Part shown: in pieces, positions 15,645-22,696 of the stretch
How the letters are laid out: each line of letters opens with the position of its first letter
Numbering within the stretch: position 1 is the stretch's first letter
Assembly (NCBI GenBank): GCA_002440905.1
Contig: DJWA01000002.1
Span: forward strand, 1-36,453
DNA from: Candidatus Roizmanbacteria bacterium UBA6242
GTDB lineage: Bacteria; Patescibacteriota; Microgenomatia; UBA1406; GWC2-37-13
Length of the DNA: 36,453 nt
Direction: 5' to 3'
The notes under the pieces: model-generated
The model's input: only the letters and a program-made list of their open reading frames with translations
The model's database searches: none
What the model was told of the DNA's origin: nothing
Translations under genes and position numbers: made by a program

Positions 15645-16318
15645 ATAACTCAACTTTTCCAAATCACATTGCGATAATTCCGGACGGCAACCGACGATGG
15701 GCTAAGGGAAAAGGCCTACCAACCCTTGCCGGCCACCGGAGCGGATTTGATGCGCTTGTTAAGATCGCCAGGAAGTCGCGAGATTTGGGGATTAGGGTCA
15801 TGACCATATGGGCTTTCTCGACCGAGAACTGGAAAAGGTCAAAAGAAGAAATCTCCTATCTGATGGATCTATATTCTAAAATGATTGACAAGTACCTCAA
15901 GGAGGCGATGGACGAAAAAATCAGGATAGTTCATTTGGGGAGAAAGGATAGGATTAATGAAAAATTGAGGGACAAGATATCCAACGCCGAGGAGAAGACT
16001 AAAGGCTTTGACAAGTACTATCTTTGTATAGCATTAGATTACGGGGGGCGCAATGAAATAATAAGAGCCATAAAAAAGAAGCCAATTGAAACCGAAGATG
16101 ATTTAACCGCCGCTCTTGATACTTCGCCTCTTCCTTATCCCGATCCCGACCTCATCATCCGTACGGGAGGGGAGAAAAGGTTGTCCGGCTATCTTCTCTG
16201 GCAGTGCCAGTATGCGGAATTGGAATTTGTTGAAAAGCACCTTCCGGACTATACTCCAAATGACTTTGTAAAAAGCATAAATGATTACTCAGAAAGAAGT
16301 CGAAGGTTTGGTAAGTAA
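15641..16318 (+). CDS. uppS: Undecaprenyl diphosphate synthase (cis-isoprenyltransferase)
   Basis: 225 aa, slightly short for the family. It has HIAIIPDGNRRWAKG with the catalytic Asp15, GHRSGFDAL, MTIWAFSTENWKRS, LCIALDYGGRNEI, and DPDLIIRTGGEKRLSGYLLWQ with the terminal YAELEFVEK block, where the family more often has SGE-RLSNF. It extends an allylic diphosphate with IPP to make the C55 lipid carrier for peptidoglycan and glycans. It is the second gene of the ipk operon and fits with the many glycosyltransferases nearby. It is convergent with the pilin genes, with only 2 nt between stops. Confidence 0.95.
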   Translation: MNNSTFPNHIAIIPDGNRRWAKGKGLPTLAGHRSGFDALVKIARKSRDLGIRVMTIWAFSTENWKRSKEEISYLMDLYSKMIDKYLKEAMDEKIRIVHLGRKDRINEKLRDKISNAEEKTKGFDKYYLCIALDYGGRNEIIRAIKKKPIETEDDLTAALDTSPLPYPDPDLIIRTGGEKRLSGYLLWQCQYAELEFVEKHLPDYTPNDFVKSINDYSERSRRFGK

Positions 16319-16320
16319 GT

Positions 16321-16689
16321 TCAGTTTAACGTCGGTATCTTCAGTTTGAACCCTTCCGGTGTATTCTCAACAATCCCCAGAAGTTGTCCGGCCACAACAT
16401 TAAAGACGACCAGAACGATAAACACGAGAACCATCCCTATAAGAGCGTTGGTGATCCTTTGTTGGGCTTTGGTTATCTTTTCCTTTTCACCCCCCGAGCT
16501 GATCCAGTCAAAGGCTCCCAAGAATAAGTAAAGAAGAAGAAACATTCCGGCAACGATAATAAACATGTTGATTCCCCAACCGATAAGCGTTCCCAACCCT
16601 TCAATCGGATCGCCCCCTCCTCCGATATTCATTCCCGCCGGCGGTGAAACCGTTCCAAAAATGTCTTCAACCTGGGATAAAAGTTTCAT
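16321..16689 (-). CDS. VirB2/TrbC-like pilin-type membrane protein
   Basis: 122 aa with two TM helices (about residues 36-58 and 84-107) joined by a short basic cytoplasmic loop SSGGEKEKITKAQQRITNALIG, the layout of VirB2/TrbC pilin-like proteins in Patescibacteria. The N-terminal 30 residues are polar with a PP-GMN-GGGG stretch; no cleavable signal is obvious. Its ATG overlaps the TGA of the upstream pilin-like gene (ATGA), so they are coupled. It is the likely small membrane subunit of a T4SS-like or competence-like machine whose other parts are at 28-36 kb. Confidence 0.75.
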   Translation of the reverse strand: MKLLSQVEDIFGTVSPPAGMNIGGGGDPIEGLGTLIGWGINMFIIVAGMFLLLYLFLGAFDWISSGGEKEKITKAQQRITNALIGMVLVFIVLVVFNVVAGQLLGIVENTPEGFKLKIPTLN

Positions 16690-16982
16690 TGTGGTAATAA
16701 TTGGGCGCCGATTATCGCTCCTATGACCCGGACGGCCAGGAAGCTGGCGATAACTATAATAAGACCGATTACCGAATAGGTGATTGTCGCGTAGCCTTTT
16801 TTGATGGCCTCGGGATTGTCTCCGTGGGACAAGATGTTAAAAGCCCCCATGAGCATCATCATAAGAAATATAAGACCGGCTCCGGCCATAACCAGGGGAA
16901 GAGCGACATTAAGTAGAATTCCCATATTTGAGAATTTGGCGGCGGGGAAAATATTCTCATCAATTGTCAATCCGTAGACCAT
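16686..16982 (-). CDS. VirB2/TrbC-like pilin-type membrane protein
   Basis: 98 aa from an ATG at 16982. The frame can extend to a TTG at 17033, which adds 17 residues, but a TACACT hexamer lies 6 nt before 16982, matching the local leaderless pattern. Two TM helices (LLNVALPLVMAGAGLIF and TITYSVIGLIIVIASF) flank a loop ILSHGDNPEAIKKGY, like the G-x-E-x3-KKA loop of the coupled gene downstream. It is probably an integral subunit of the same secretion-like complex. The start is uncertain; the family call is by layout and loop signature. Confidence 0.7.
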   Translation of the reverse strand: MVYGLTIDENIFPAAKFSNMGILLNVALPLVMAGAGLIFLMMMLMGAFNILSHGDNPEAIKKGYATITYSVIGLIIVIASFLAVRVIGAIIGAQLLPQ

Positions 16983-17051
16983 GAGAAAAGTGTAACTAAT
17001 AATCGTGTTTTTTGCAATGCGGTAATTACGCAATAAATATTTTTTTTGCTA

Positions 17052-17057
17052 TATAAT
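17052..17057 (+). promoter_or_regulatory. -10 hexamer TATAAT of the Fic gene
   Basis: TATAAT ends 8 nt before the ATG at 17066, with no Shine-Dalgarno between. Confidence 0.5.
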
Positions 17058-17065
17058 GAAATATT

Positions 17066-18109
17066 ATGTTTAGTCCCTCATTCAATATCACCAATAAAAT
17101 TTTGATGAATATCTCAAAGATTGAAGCCGCCGAAGAAGTTATTAAACATTCGCCGCTTCTACCCCTTTGGGAGAAGCAATTTAAGGAAGACGCTATTATC
17201 AGATCTACTTATCACGGAACCCACATAGAGGGAAATAAACTTGCCAAAGGTGATGCTAAGGATATTCTTGAAGGTCGTGACGTCATCGGTCGGCCTCGCG
17301 ATATTCAGGAGATCATCAACTACCGACGAGTTATAGAGTTTATCGACGACGAGGCAAGGCGGAAAATCGACAAAATTACAGAACTGTTGATAAAAAAAAT
17401 CCACCGGATAGTTACCGACAAGGTTTTGAACGCTGAGAATCTGGGGGAGTTTAGGAGTAAACAGGTCATAATAAGAAATTCGGCTACAGGTGAAGTGACT
17501 TTCAGACCGCCTCCTCCCTTGGAAGTGCCGTTTCTCATGCGCGAGTTTATTTATTGGATAAACCGCGACGACCGAAACGACATCCACCCGGTAATCAAAG
17601 CCGGTATAGCCCACCACGAACTAGTCCGTATCCACCCCTTCATAGACGGTAACGGGCGGGTAGCTCGAGTATTGGCGACTTTAATTCTTCTTCTTGGAGG
17701 ATACGATATACGGAGGTTTTTTTCGCTTGAGGAATACTACGACAAAGACGCGGTTTCGTATTACCAAAATCTTCAGAAAGCTTCCTCAGGAGACTTATCA
17801 ACTTGGCTTGAATATTTCACATCCGGGGCGGCAATTGAATTTGACAAAATTAAGGAAAAGATCCTTAAACTTTCAAAAGACGTTAAAATGAAGGAAAAGT
17901 TTGGCGGTCAGCAGATCTATTTGACCGAGCGGCAAATGAAAGTTATTGAGTATTTGTCTGACGTTGGGTTTTTACAAAACCAAATGTTCGGGTCGGTATT
18001 TCCAGATGTTTCCGAAGACACGGTATTGCGCGATCTTCAAGACCTGATTAAAAAGGGGTTGATAAAAAAAGTCGGGTCGACTAAGGGAGCCCGTTACGTG
18101 ATGGTCTAA
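17066..18109 (+). CDS. Fic-domain AMP transferase with C-terminal winged helix
   Basis: 347 aa. The Fic core is shown by HPFIDGNGRVAR with catalytic His190. An N-terminal segment THIEGN (Glu55-Gly56) resembles the inhibitory helix of class II Fic proteins, though the usual Ser/Thr four residues before the Glu is Gly here, with Thr one later. Residues about 290-347 (LTERQMKVIEYL, SEDTVLRDLQDLIKKGLIKKV) form a winged-helix DNA-binding domain. It likely AMPylates a host or self protein, or regulates transcription with it; the target is unknown. It stands alone, divergent from the pilin genes. Confidence 0.92.
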   Translation: MFSPSFNITNKILMNISKIEAAEEVIKHSPLLPLWEKQFKEDAIIRSTYHGTHIEGNKLAKGDAKDILEGRDVIGRPRDIQEIINYRRVIEFIDDEARRKIDKITELLIKKIHRIVTDKVLNAENLGEFRSKQVIIRNSATGEVTFRPPPPLEVPFLMREFIYWINRDDRNDIHPVIKAGIAHHELVRIHPFIDGNGRVARVLATLILLLGGYDIRRFFSLEEYYDKDAVSYYQNLQKASSGDLSTWLEYFTSGAAIEFDKIKEKILKLSKDVKMKEKFGGQQIYLTERQMKVIEYLSDVGFLQNQMFGSVFPDVSEDTVLRDLQDLIKKGLIKKVGSTKGARYVMV

Positions 18110-18187
18110 ACTTTTATAAGACATTTTGGCGAGTTATTTTTCGCCCAAATGTTAAGGAATAGCAATGGTCTTTTTGTTTTAACGATT

Positions 18188-19915
18188 ATGAAATTTTCAG
18201 AACTTTCTATTTACTTCGACCGAATCAGTCAAAATTCCTCTCGCCTTGAGATCACTCGAATACTGGCAGAGCTTTTTAACAAACTGACGCCCAGTGAGAT
18301 TGAAAAAGTCGTTTATCTGCTTCAGGGTCGGGTCAGACCGGCTTATGAGGGAATAGATTTTGGAATGGCCGAGAAGATGATTGTTCGGGCGGCGATGTCG
18401 GCTTTGTCCATCGAAAAAGAATATTTTGAAAAGGTATTTAAGAAGAGCGGGGACCTGGGATTGGCAATAGAACATTTTAAGAGAGAGATCCACTCGTTTG
18501 AAGAGCGGGACATGAGTGTCGTTGAAGTCTATGAGGTTTTCTACAAGCTGGCGACCTCTTCGGGCCCAGGTTCGCAGGATGCGAAAATTAGCTACCTCTC
18601 CCTTCTTATAAGAACACTTGACCCAATTTCTTCCCGTTTCTTGGCAAGGCTCCCGACAGGTTCCATAAGAATGGGGTTCTCGGATATGACGGTATTAGAT
18701 GCCTATTCGTGGATGATTGCTGGAGATAAGAGCTTGAGGGGCGCTATTGAAAAAGCCTACCACGTAAGACCTGAGTTAGGATTTATTGGGCGGGAGCTTA
18801 AGGAAAAAGGGGTTTCCGCGATGGAGAGAATAATCCCTAAGGTCTTCACGCCGATAATCATGATGAGGGCGGAGAGGTTGTCTTCGGCTGAAGCGATTGT
18901 CAAACAGATAGGTGAGAGTCTGGTTGAACCGAAGTTTGACGGGTTTAGACTCCAGATTCATTACAGCCGTAAAACTGATAAAGTCACGCTCTATTCTCGA
19001 AGCCTCGAGGACGTCACCTATATGTATCCAGACATTGTTAAAGGGGTCAAGAAACAGGTCAAAAGCAGTGAGATTATCTTTGAAGGAGAAGCGATTGGTT
19101 ACAATCCGAAAACCGGGGCATTTTTACCTTTCCAGGAAACGGTCCAGAGAAAAAGGAAGTATGATATCAAAGAAATGGCGGAGAAAATTCCGTTACGACT
19201 GTTTTCGTTTGAGCTTCTGTTTCTAAACGGTAAAAGTTTCGTCAATGTACCTTTCCTTGAGAGACGACGAACTCTTGAAGGAGAAATAGACAGCAAAAGA
19301 GACTTGGCTCGTGACATTGTTCTAGTTGCCGATGAGGAAAAAGTCAAGGACCCCAAACGACTGGAGGCGCTTTTTGATGAAGCGGTCGGAAAGGGTCTAG
19401 AGGGCATTATGGCAAAAAAAATCGACGGGGTGTATAAGCCTGGGGCGAGAGAATGGAACTGGATTAAATACAAGAGAAGTTATTCGTCAAAAATCAACGA
19501 TACTATAGACTGTCTGGTGATGGGATACGATTTAGGCAAGGGGAAAAGAACCGTTTTCGGAATCGGCGCATTCCTCGTTGGGGTTTATGATGACAAGCAG
19601 GAAAAGTTTGTAACAATCGCCAAAATCGGCACAGGATTAACGGATGAGGAATGGCGTGAACTTAAAAAGAAGAGCGAAAAACTTATAACAAATGGCAAAC
19701 AAGAAGATTATCTTGTTGACAAGATGATGGATTGCGATGTTTGGCTTTCGCCCAAACTGGTTGTTGAGATTAGGGCCGATGAGATAACCAAGTCACCGGT
19801 CCATACGGCAGGATTAGCTTTGAGGTTTCCGCGTCTTGAAAGATTCCGTGACGATAAAAAGCCCCAGGATGCGACAAGCCTCAAGGAAGTTGAAAAAATG
19901 TCAAAGAATCAATGA
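18188..19915 (+). CDS. lig: ATP-dependent DNA ligase (archaeal-like family)
   Basis: 575 aa from the ATG at 18188; the frame opens at 18149. The N-terminal 225 residues form the helical DNA-binding domain (GDLGLAIEHF and GSIRMGFSDMTVLDAY). The nucleotidyltransferase core has motif I EPKFDGFR with Lys249, then LYSRSLEDVT, IFEGEAIGYN, FELLFLNGKSF, GLEGIMAKK and NWIKYKRSY, and an OB domain follows with VFGIGAFLVGVYDD and TGLTDEEW. Length and domain order match the archaeal/eukaryal ligase I-like type and not the NAD-dependent LigA. It seals nicks in replication or repair. Its 3' end overlaps the convergent glycosyltransferase gene by 7 nt. Confidence 0.95.
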   Translation: MKFSELSIYFDRISQNSSRLEITRILAELFNKLTPSEIEKVVYLLQGRVRPAYEGIDFGMAEKMIVRAAMSALSIEKEYFEKVFKKSGDLGLAIEHFKREIHSFEERDMSVVEVYEVFYKLATSSGPGSQDAKISYLSLLIRTLDPISSRFLARLPTGSIRMGFSDMTVLDAYSWMIAGDKSLRGAIEKAYHVRPELGFIGRELKEKGVSAMERIIPKVFTPIIMMRAERLSSAEAIVKQIGESLVEPKFDGFRLQIHYSRKTDKVTLYSRSLEDVTYMYPDIVKGVKKQVKSSEIIFEGEAIGYNPKTGAFLPFQETVQRKRKYDIKEMAEKIPLRLFSFELLFLNGKSFVNVPFLERRRTLEGEIDSKRDLARDIVLVADEEKVKDPKRLEALFDEAVGKGLEGIMAKKIDGVYKPGAREWNWIKYKRSYSSKINDTIDCLVMGYDLGKGKRTVFGIGAFLVGVYDDKQEKFVTIAKIGTGLTDEEWRELKKKSEKLITNGKQEDYLVDKMMDCDVWLSPKLVVEIRADEITKSPVHTAGLALRFPRLERFRDDKKPQDATSLKEVEKMSKNQ

Positions 19916-20586
19916 TGGGTACGAAGCATCTTGAAGAATCTAAAAGTGTACTCTCCGAAAAATGACCAGGGTTTATTCATCGCTCGGCGGCCTGATGCCA
20001 TAACCATAATATTCTTATCATGATATATCTCTCCATGTTTCTTAATGTGTAACGAGACGTCAACGTCTTCGTGAACTTCGGAGTGATCAGTGCAAAGATC
20101 TTTTCTTATTTTCTTCCAAGCCGATTTTCTAACGGCCATACCTGGTCCAACGAGCGAGTAATGGCCGATTAAAAGCTTTGGAATAAACATGTAAGGATAG
20201 TAAAGGAATTTCATCCTGTTGATAATCGGCATATCGTAAAAAGTGACGGGCATCGACACAGCCACAATCGATGGATTATTTTTAAAATCTGACTCGATGT
20301 CTTTGACGAAGTTGTCGGGCAGTATGGTGTCGGCGTCGCATCTGGCGATAATATCACCTATGGCTTTATCAAAGCCAGCATTGCGCGCCGGAATGATACC
20401 CTGTTCTTTTTCCTTGATCAGAGTCACTTCTTTATAGGTCTTGATAATTTTTGCCGTGTTGTCGGTACTGTTGTTATCAACGACGATTATTTCGTCGGGT
20501 TTCCTGGTTTGGCGTCTGAGGCTATCCAGGCATTTTTTGATTCGAGCCTCTTCATTGTAAGCTGGTAATACGACACTTATTTTCAT
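19909..20586 (-). CDS. GT2 family glycosyltransferase
   Basis: 225 aa, GT-A fold. The N-terminal ISVVLPAYNEEARIKKCLDSL, VDNNSTDNTA and GIIPARNAGF with CDADT (the metal-binding DxD-type motif) are typical of GT2. A later KSAWKKIR...EDVDVSLHIKKHG holds the acidic catalytic region. No TM helix is obvious, so it probably acts at the inner membrane face on a nucleotide sugar. It is divergent from a second GT2 gene across a 46-nt gap. The sugar and acceptor are unknown. Confidence 0.9.
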   Translation of the reverse strand: MKISVVLPAYNEEARIKKCLDSLRRQTRKPDEIIVVDNNSTDNTAKIIKTYKEVTLIKEKEQGIIPARNAGFDKAIGDIIARCDADTILPDNFVKDIESDFKNNPSIVAVSMPVTFYDMPIINRMKFLYYPYMFIPKLLIGHYSLVGPGMAVRKSAWKKIRKDLCTDHSEVHEDVDVSLHIKKHGEIYHDKNIMVMASGRRAMNKPWSFFGEYTFRFFKMLRTHH

Positions 20587-20592
20587 TGATTA

Positions 20593-20598
20593 ATTTTA
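20593..20598 (-). promoter_or_regulatory. -10 hexamer TAAAAT of the minus-strand GT2 gene
   Basis: TAAAAT ends exactly 6 nt before the ATG at 20586 on the minus strand. Confidence 0.45.
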
Positions 20599-20614
20599 TC
20601 AAATGAGCGAGTGA

Positions 20615-20625
20615 TATAATATATT
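20615..20625 (+). promoter_or_regulatory. -10 hexamers TATAAT/TATATT of the plus-strand GT2 gene
   Basis: Two overlapping hexamers lie before the ATG at 20633: TATAAT (gap 12 nt) and TATATT at 20620-20625 (gap 7 nt). Confidence 0.4.
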
Positions 20626-20632
20626 CAACTTT

Positions 20633-21457
20633 ATGAAGCCCTTTTTCACCGTCATAATTCCAACCTTAAACGAGGAAAAATTTTTACCGAAGTTGTTGAG
20701 GGATTTAACTGTGCAAAAGGAAAGGGACTTTGAAGTCATCATAACTGACGGATATTCAAAAGACAAAACAAAAGACTGCATAAAATCCTTCGAAAACGGT
20801 CTCAAGATGAACTTTTTCAGTACCAGACTCAAAAATGTTGCCGCCCAAAGAAACCTTGGGGCGGAGAAGGCGGGGGGTCAATATCTGGTGTTTCTTGATG
20901 CCGATGCTAGGGTTGGTCCGACGTTTTTGAAAAAAGTTAGAAAGAATATCAATAAGAATAAAGGGCTTTTGTTTCTGCCCTACCTTATCCCCGATAGGGA
21001 ATATCGACAATACAGGACTTTATTTGATCTGGGTAATATCTTTGTTGAACTTTCACAGAGCCTGCCAAAACGGTTTTCCTTGGGGGGAGCTATGATCGTC
21101 GAGCGAAATTTTTTCAGGCTAATAGGTGGTTTTGACGAAAGGCTTTTTATATCCGAAGATCATGAGCTTATCCAGAGGGCGGCCGCGTGGGGAGTTCATT
21201 CTAAATTTGTGAAAGAAGCTAAGACCTCTTTTTCGTTAAGAAGAATGAAAAAGGAGGGTCAGATAAAGTTCTTTTATAAATACTTTATCGCCTCTGCCAG
21301 AAGATTATTCTTGAATGAAGAAATTAAGAACAAGATTTTTGAATACGAAATGGGGGGACAGGTATATGATGAAAGTGAAAAAAAGAAAAAAGAAGAGTTC
21401 TTTAATCACTACTTTAACCAGATAAAAGGTCTATTGAAAAAAATGCTCGCCGATTAG
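20633..21457 (+). CDS. GT2 family glycosyltransferase
   Basis: 274 aa with a GT-A start FTVIIPTLNEEKFLPKLL, TDGYSKDKT, AQRNLGAEKAGGQYLVFLDADA (DxD), and RLIGGFDERLFISEDHELIQRA, the usual GT2 acceptor-site block. A C-terminal basic helical tail of about 70 residues could touch the membrane surface. It is convergent with, and overlaps by 4 nt, the EEP-family gene. Likely part of the same surface-glycan gene group as its divergent neighbour; the donor is unknown. Confidence 0.9.
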   Translation: MKPFFTVIIPTLNEEKFLPKLLRDLTVQKERDFEVIITDGYSKDKTKDCIKSFENGLKMNFFSTRLKNVAAQRNLGAEKAGGQYLVFLDADARVGPTFLKKVRKNINKNKGLLFLPYLIPDREYRQYRTLFDLGNIFVELSQSLPKRFSLGGAMIVERNFFRLIGGFDERLFISEDHELIQRAAAWGVHSKFVKEAKTSFSLRRMKKEGQIKFFYKYFIASARRLFLNEEIKNKIFEYEMGGQVYDESEKKKKEEFFNHYFNQIKGLLKKMLAD

Positions 21458-22227
21458 ATTTTGAAAGTGGAGATTATCGGGAAGTGGTCCGAAAACATAG
21501 CCTCTATCCTCTTGGTATTTACGAGCTTCATTTTTCGATAAAAAATATAGTCGATCTTAAGGTTATTTAATATGCTCCCCACGAGCTTTAGGGAAAGCTT
21601 TTGGATAAAACTGTAGGTCTCGGTGGTATTAGGAGTGAATTTGATTGTCTGTGAAATTTCACGGGTTGCTTCGGTGAACCCATTTTTCTTCATGAAATTT
21701 TCAAGCCTTCTTCTTTGGTAAGGAAAATAGTTAAAGTCACCTGTCAAAATGAGTGGGTGCGGAGTTTTTATTAACTTGAGAGCTTGTTTTACGTGTCTAA
21801 TTCTTAGAGAATTACTACCAACGACGTAAAGATGGATATTGCAAACGCTTATGACTTTTTTTGATCCTCGATCTTTAAGATCCGTTTTAAGGAAGGTTTT
21901 TGGCTTTTTGTAACCGAGAATAACCTGAAGTAGGGTAAACAAAACTTCGATAATATTGCTTCCCGGGTACAAAACGTTGGATTCGAGATGAGTAAATTTT
22001 TTCGGATTATAAAAGGTGGCCACTCCGTAAAACTTACCAAATCTAATAAAGGAATTTCCGTAGTCTGCTAATTTGAGACCCATTTTCTCAATTTTTTTCA
22101 AATTGTCATCATCAGTGCTGACTTCCTGAAGGCAAAGAATGTCTGGTTTATGTTTTTTAAGTATAGGCCTGATGTTGTTAATAGCTTTATTGAATAGGGT
22201 ATTGTAGGTGAAAATAGAAAAACTCAT
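21454..22227 (-). CDS. Endonuclease/exonuclease/phosphatase (EEP) family protein
   Basis: 257 aa. The EEP marks are an early FTYNTLF, the metal-binding Glu in DILCLQEVS, NIHLYVV, the TGDFNYFP motif, and the terminal MFSDHFPII with the catalytic Asp-His pair. The family includes DNases, inositol and sphingomyelin phosphatases; no feature here picks one. It has no signal peptide. The ATG at 22227 is preceded by a TATAAT exactly 6 nt away. The 3' end overlaps the convergent GT2 gene. Confidence 0.85.
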   Translation of the reverse strand: MSFSIFTYNTLFNKAINNIRPILKKHKPDILCLQEVSTDDDNLKKIEKMGLKLADYGNSFIRFGKFYGVATFYNPKKFTHLESNVLYPGSNIIEVLFTLLQVILGYKKPKTFLKTDLKDRGSKKVISVCNIHLYVVGSNSLRIRHVKQALKLIKTPHPLILTGDFNYFPYQRRRLENFMKKNGFTEATREISQTIKFTPNTTETYSFIQKLSLKLVGSILNNLKIDYIFYRKMKLVNTKRIEAMFSDHFPIISTFKI

Positions 22228-22233
22228 TGATTA

Positions 22234-22239
22234 ATTATA
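22234..22239 (-). promoter_or_regulatory. -10 hexamer TATAAT of the EEP gene
   Basis: TATAAT on the minus strand ends exactly 6 nt before the ATG at 22227. Confidence 0.6.
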
Positions 22240-22278
22240 TCAATTGAACACAAATAGACGATCTAAAAAACATTTATG

Positions 22279-22307
22279 GTTATCCACACATTTTGGATAA
22301 CTTTTTT
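22279..22307 (+). terminator. Hairpin plus T-run (possible terminator)
   Basis: A 7-bp stem with a 9-nt loop, followed by TTTTTT. No plus-strand gene ends just upstream, so it could instead be a regulatory hairpin; the DnaA-box-like sequence is in its left arm. Confidence 0.35.
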
Positions 22308-22385
22308 CGGGTTGCCTAATTAGGCTAAAGTAGTAAATAAATACTATAAGATATGTCAATATTTAATCTCTTTTTTCTATAGGTC

Positions 22386-22414
22386 TTGACAAAGATAGGA
22401 GGTTTGTTTATCAT
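22386..22414 (+). promoter_or_regulatory. Near-consensus promoter TTGACA-N17-TATCAT
   Basis: TTGACA (22386-22391), a 17-nt spacer and TATCAT (22409-22414). The predicted +1 is 22421, the A of the microgene's ATG. An AGGAGG in the spacer would not be transcribed. Confidence 0.75.
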
Positions 22415-22420
22415 GAAGTT

Positions 22421-22573
22421 ATGAATAAAATAGTCTTTTCACAAAAGCCCAAAACTAATCCTTATAAAATTGAGGCACAAACAAAAGGAGAACTAATAAG
22501 TTTTGTAGCCGATCAGTTCAAGAAGCTAACCAAGAAGAATTTAAGGATACCTATAACTCTGTATCACTTGTAA
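22421..22573 (+). CDS. 50-aa basic microprotein of unknown family
   Basis: A short open frame of 50 codons, ATG to TAA, too small for routine calling. The product is basic (twelve Lys or Arg) and soluble, with one amphipathic-looking helix (about residues 23-38, KGELISFVADQFKK) and a terminal RIPITLYHL. It has no signal, TM helix or Cys. Support for it being real is a near-consensus promoter whose +1 coincides with its ATG, and a structured region plus terminator after its stop. I do not recognise the family. It could also be a small RNA with a chance reading frame. Confidence 0.55.
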   Translation: MNKIVFSQKPKTNPYKIEAQTKGELISFVADQFKKLTKKNLRIPITLYHL

Positions 22574-22587
22574 TAGCCAAAAAAATT

Positions 22588-22636
22588 AGAGCATCATTAC
22601 CGCTCGTATAAAGGGAACGACGAGTAATAATGCTCT
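22588..22636 (+). other. Long imperfect hairpin downstream of the microgene
   Basis: AGAGCAT/ATGCTCT at the base continues through ATTA/TAAT and CTCGT/ACGAG with one mismatch and a small bulge, closing a 12-nt purine-rich loop. It lies between the microgene stop and the terminator, so it would be part of the same transcript. Confidence 0.65.
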
Positions 22637-22654
22637 GCCTATTACATTATCAGA

Positions 22655-22691
22655 AAAAAATGCCTTTGTCAATATGACGAGGGCATTTTTT
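22655..22691. terminator. Bidirectional rho-independent terminator
   Basis: A long stem AAATGCC-TTTGTCA / TGACGAG-GGCATTT with two G-U pairs and an ATA loop, flanked by A and T runs on both sides. It serves the microgene on the plus strand and the DUF2298 gene (stop at 22697) on the minus strand. Confidence 0.88.
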
Positions 22692-22696
22692 TATAA

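Larger units (their letters stand above)
22228..22420. other. AT-rich non-coding stretch with DnaA-box-like site, hairpin and palindrome
   Basis: It contains TATAAT of the EEP gene (22234-22239), a DnaA-box match TTATCCACA (22280-22288) inside a 7-bp hairpin GTTATCC/GGATAAC (22279-22301) followed by six T, and the perfect 12-bp palindrome GCCTAATTAGGC (22314-22325). It ends with the promoter of the microgene. Only one DnaA box was seen, so an origin is not supported. Confidence 0.5.

Noticed and set aside
16983..17033. TTG start at 17033 for the upstream pilin-like gene
   Set aside because: Possible, but the ATG at 16982 has a -10-like hexamer at the usual 6-nt gap and yields a normal pilin-like N-terminus; kept as an alternative.
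22353..22382. Nine-codon frame that could be a leader peptide
   Set aside because: No conserved gene directly follows it as an attenuated operon, and composition is plain AT-rich sequence.
22228..22420. Replication origin
   Set aside because: Only one DnaA-box match was seen, with no dnaA or dnaN gene and no box cluster.
22398..22423. AGGAGG as the Shine-Dalgarno of the microgene, and a mini-frame MKL at 22413
   Set aside because: AGGAGG lies in the promoter spacer and would not be in the transcript; the three-codon frame starts before the predicted +1.
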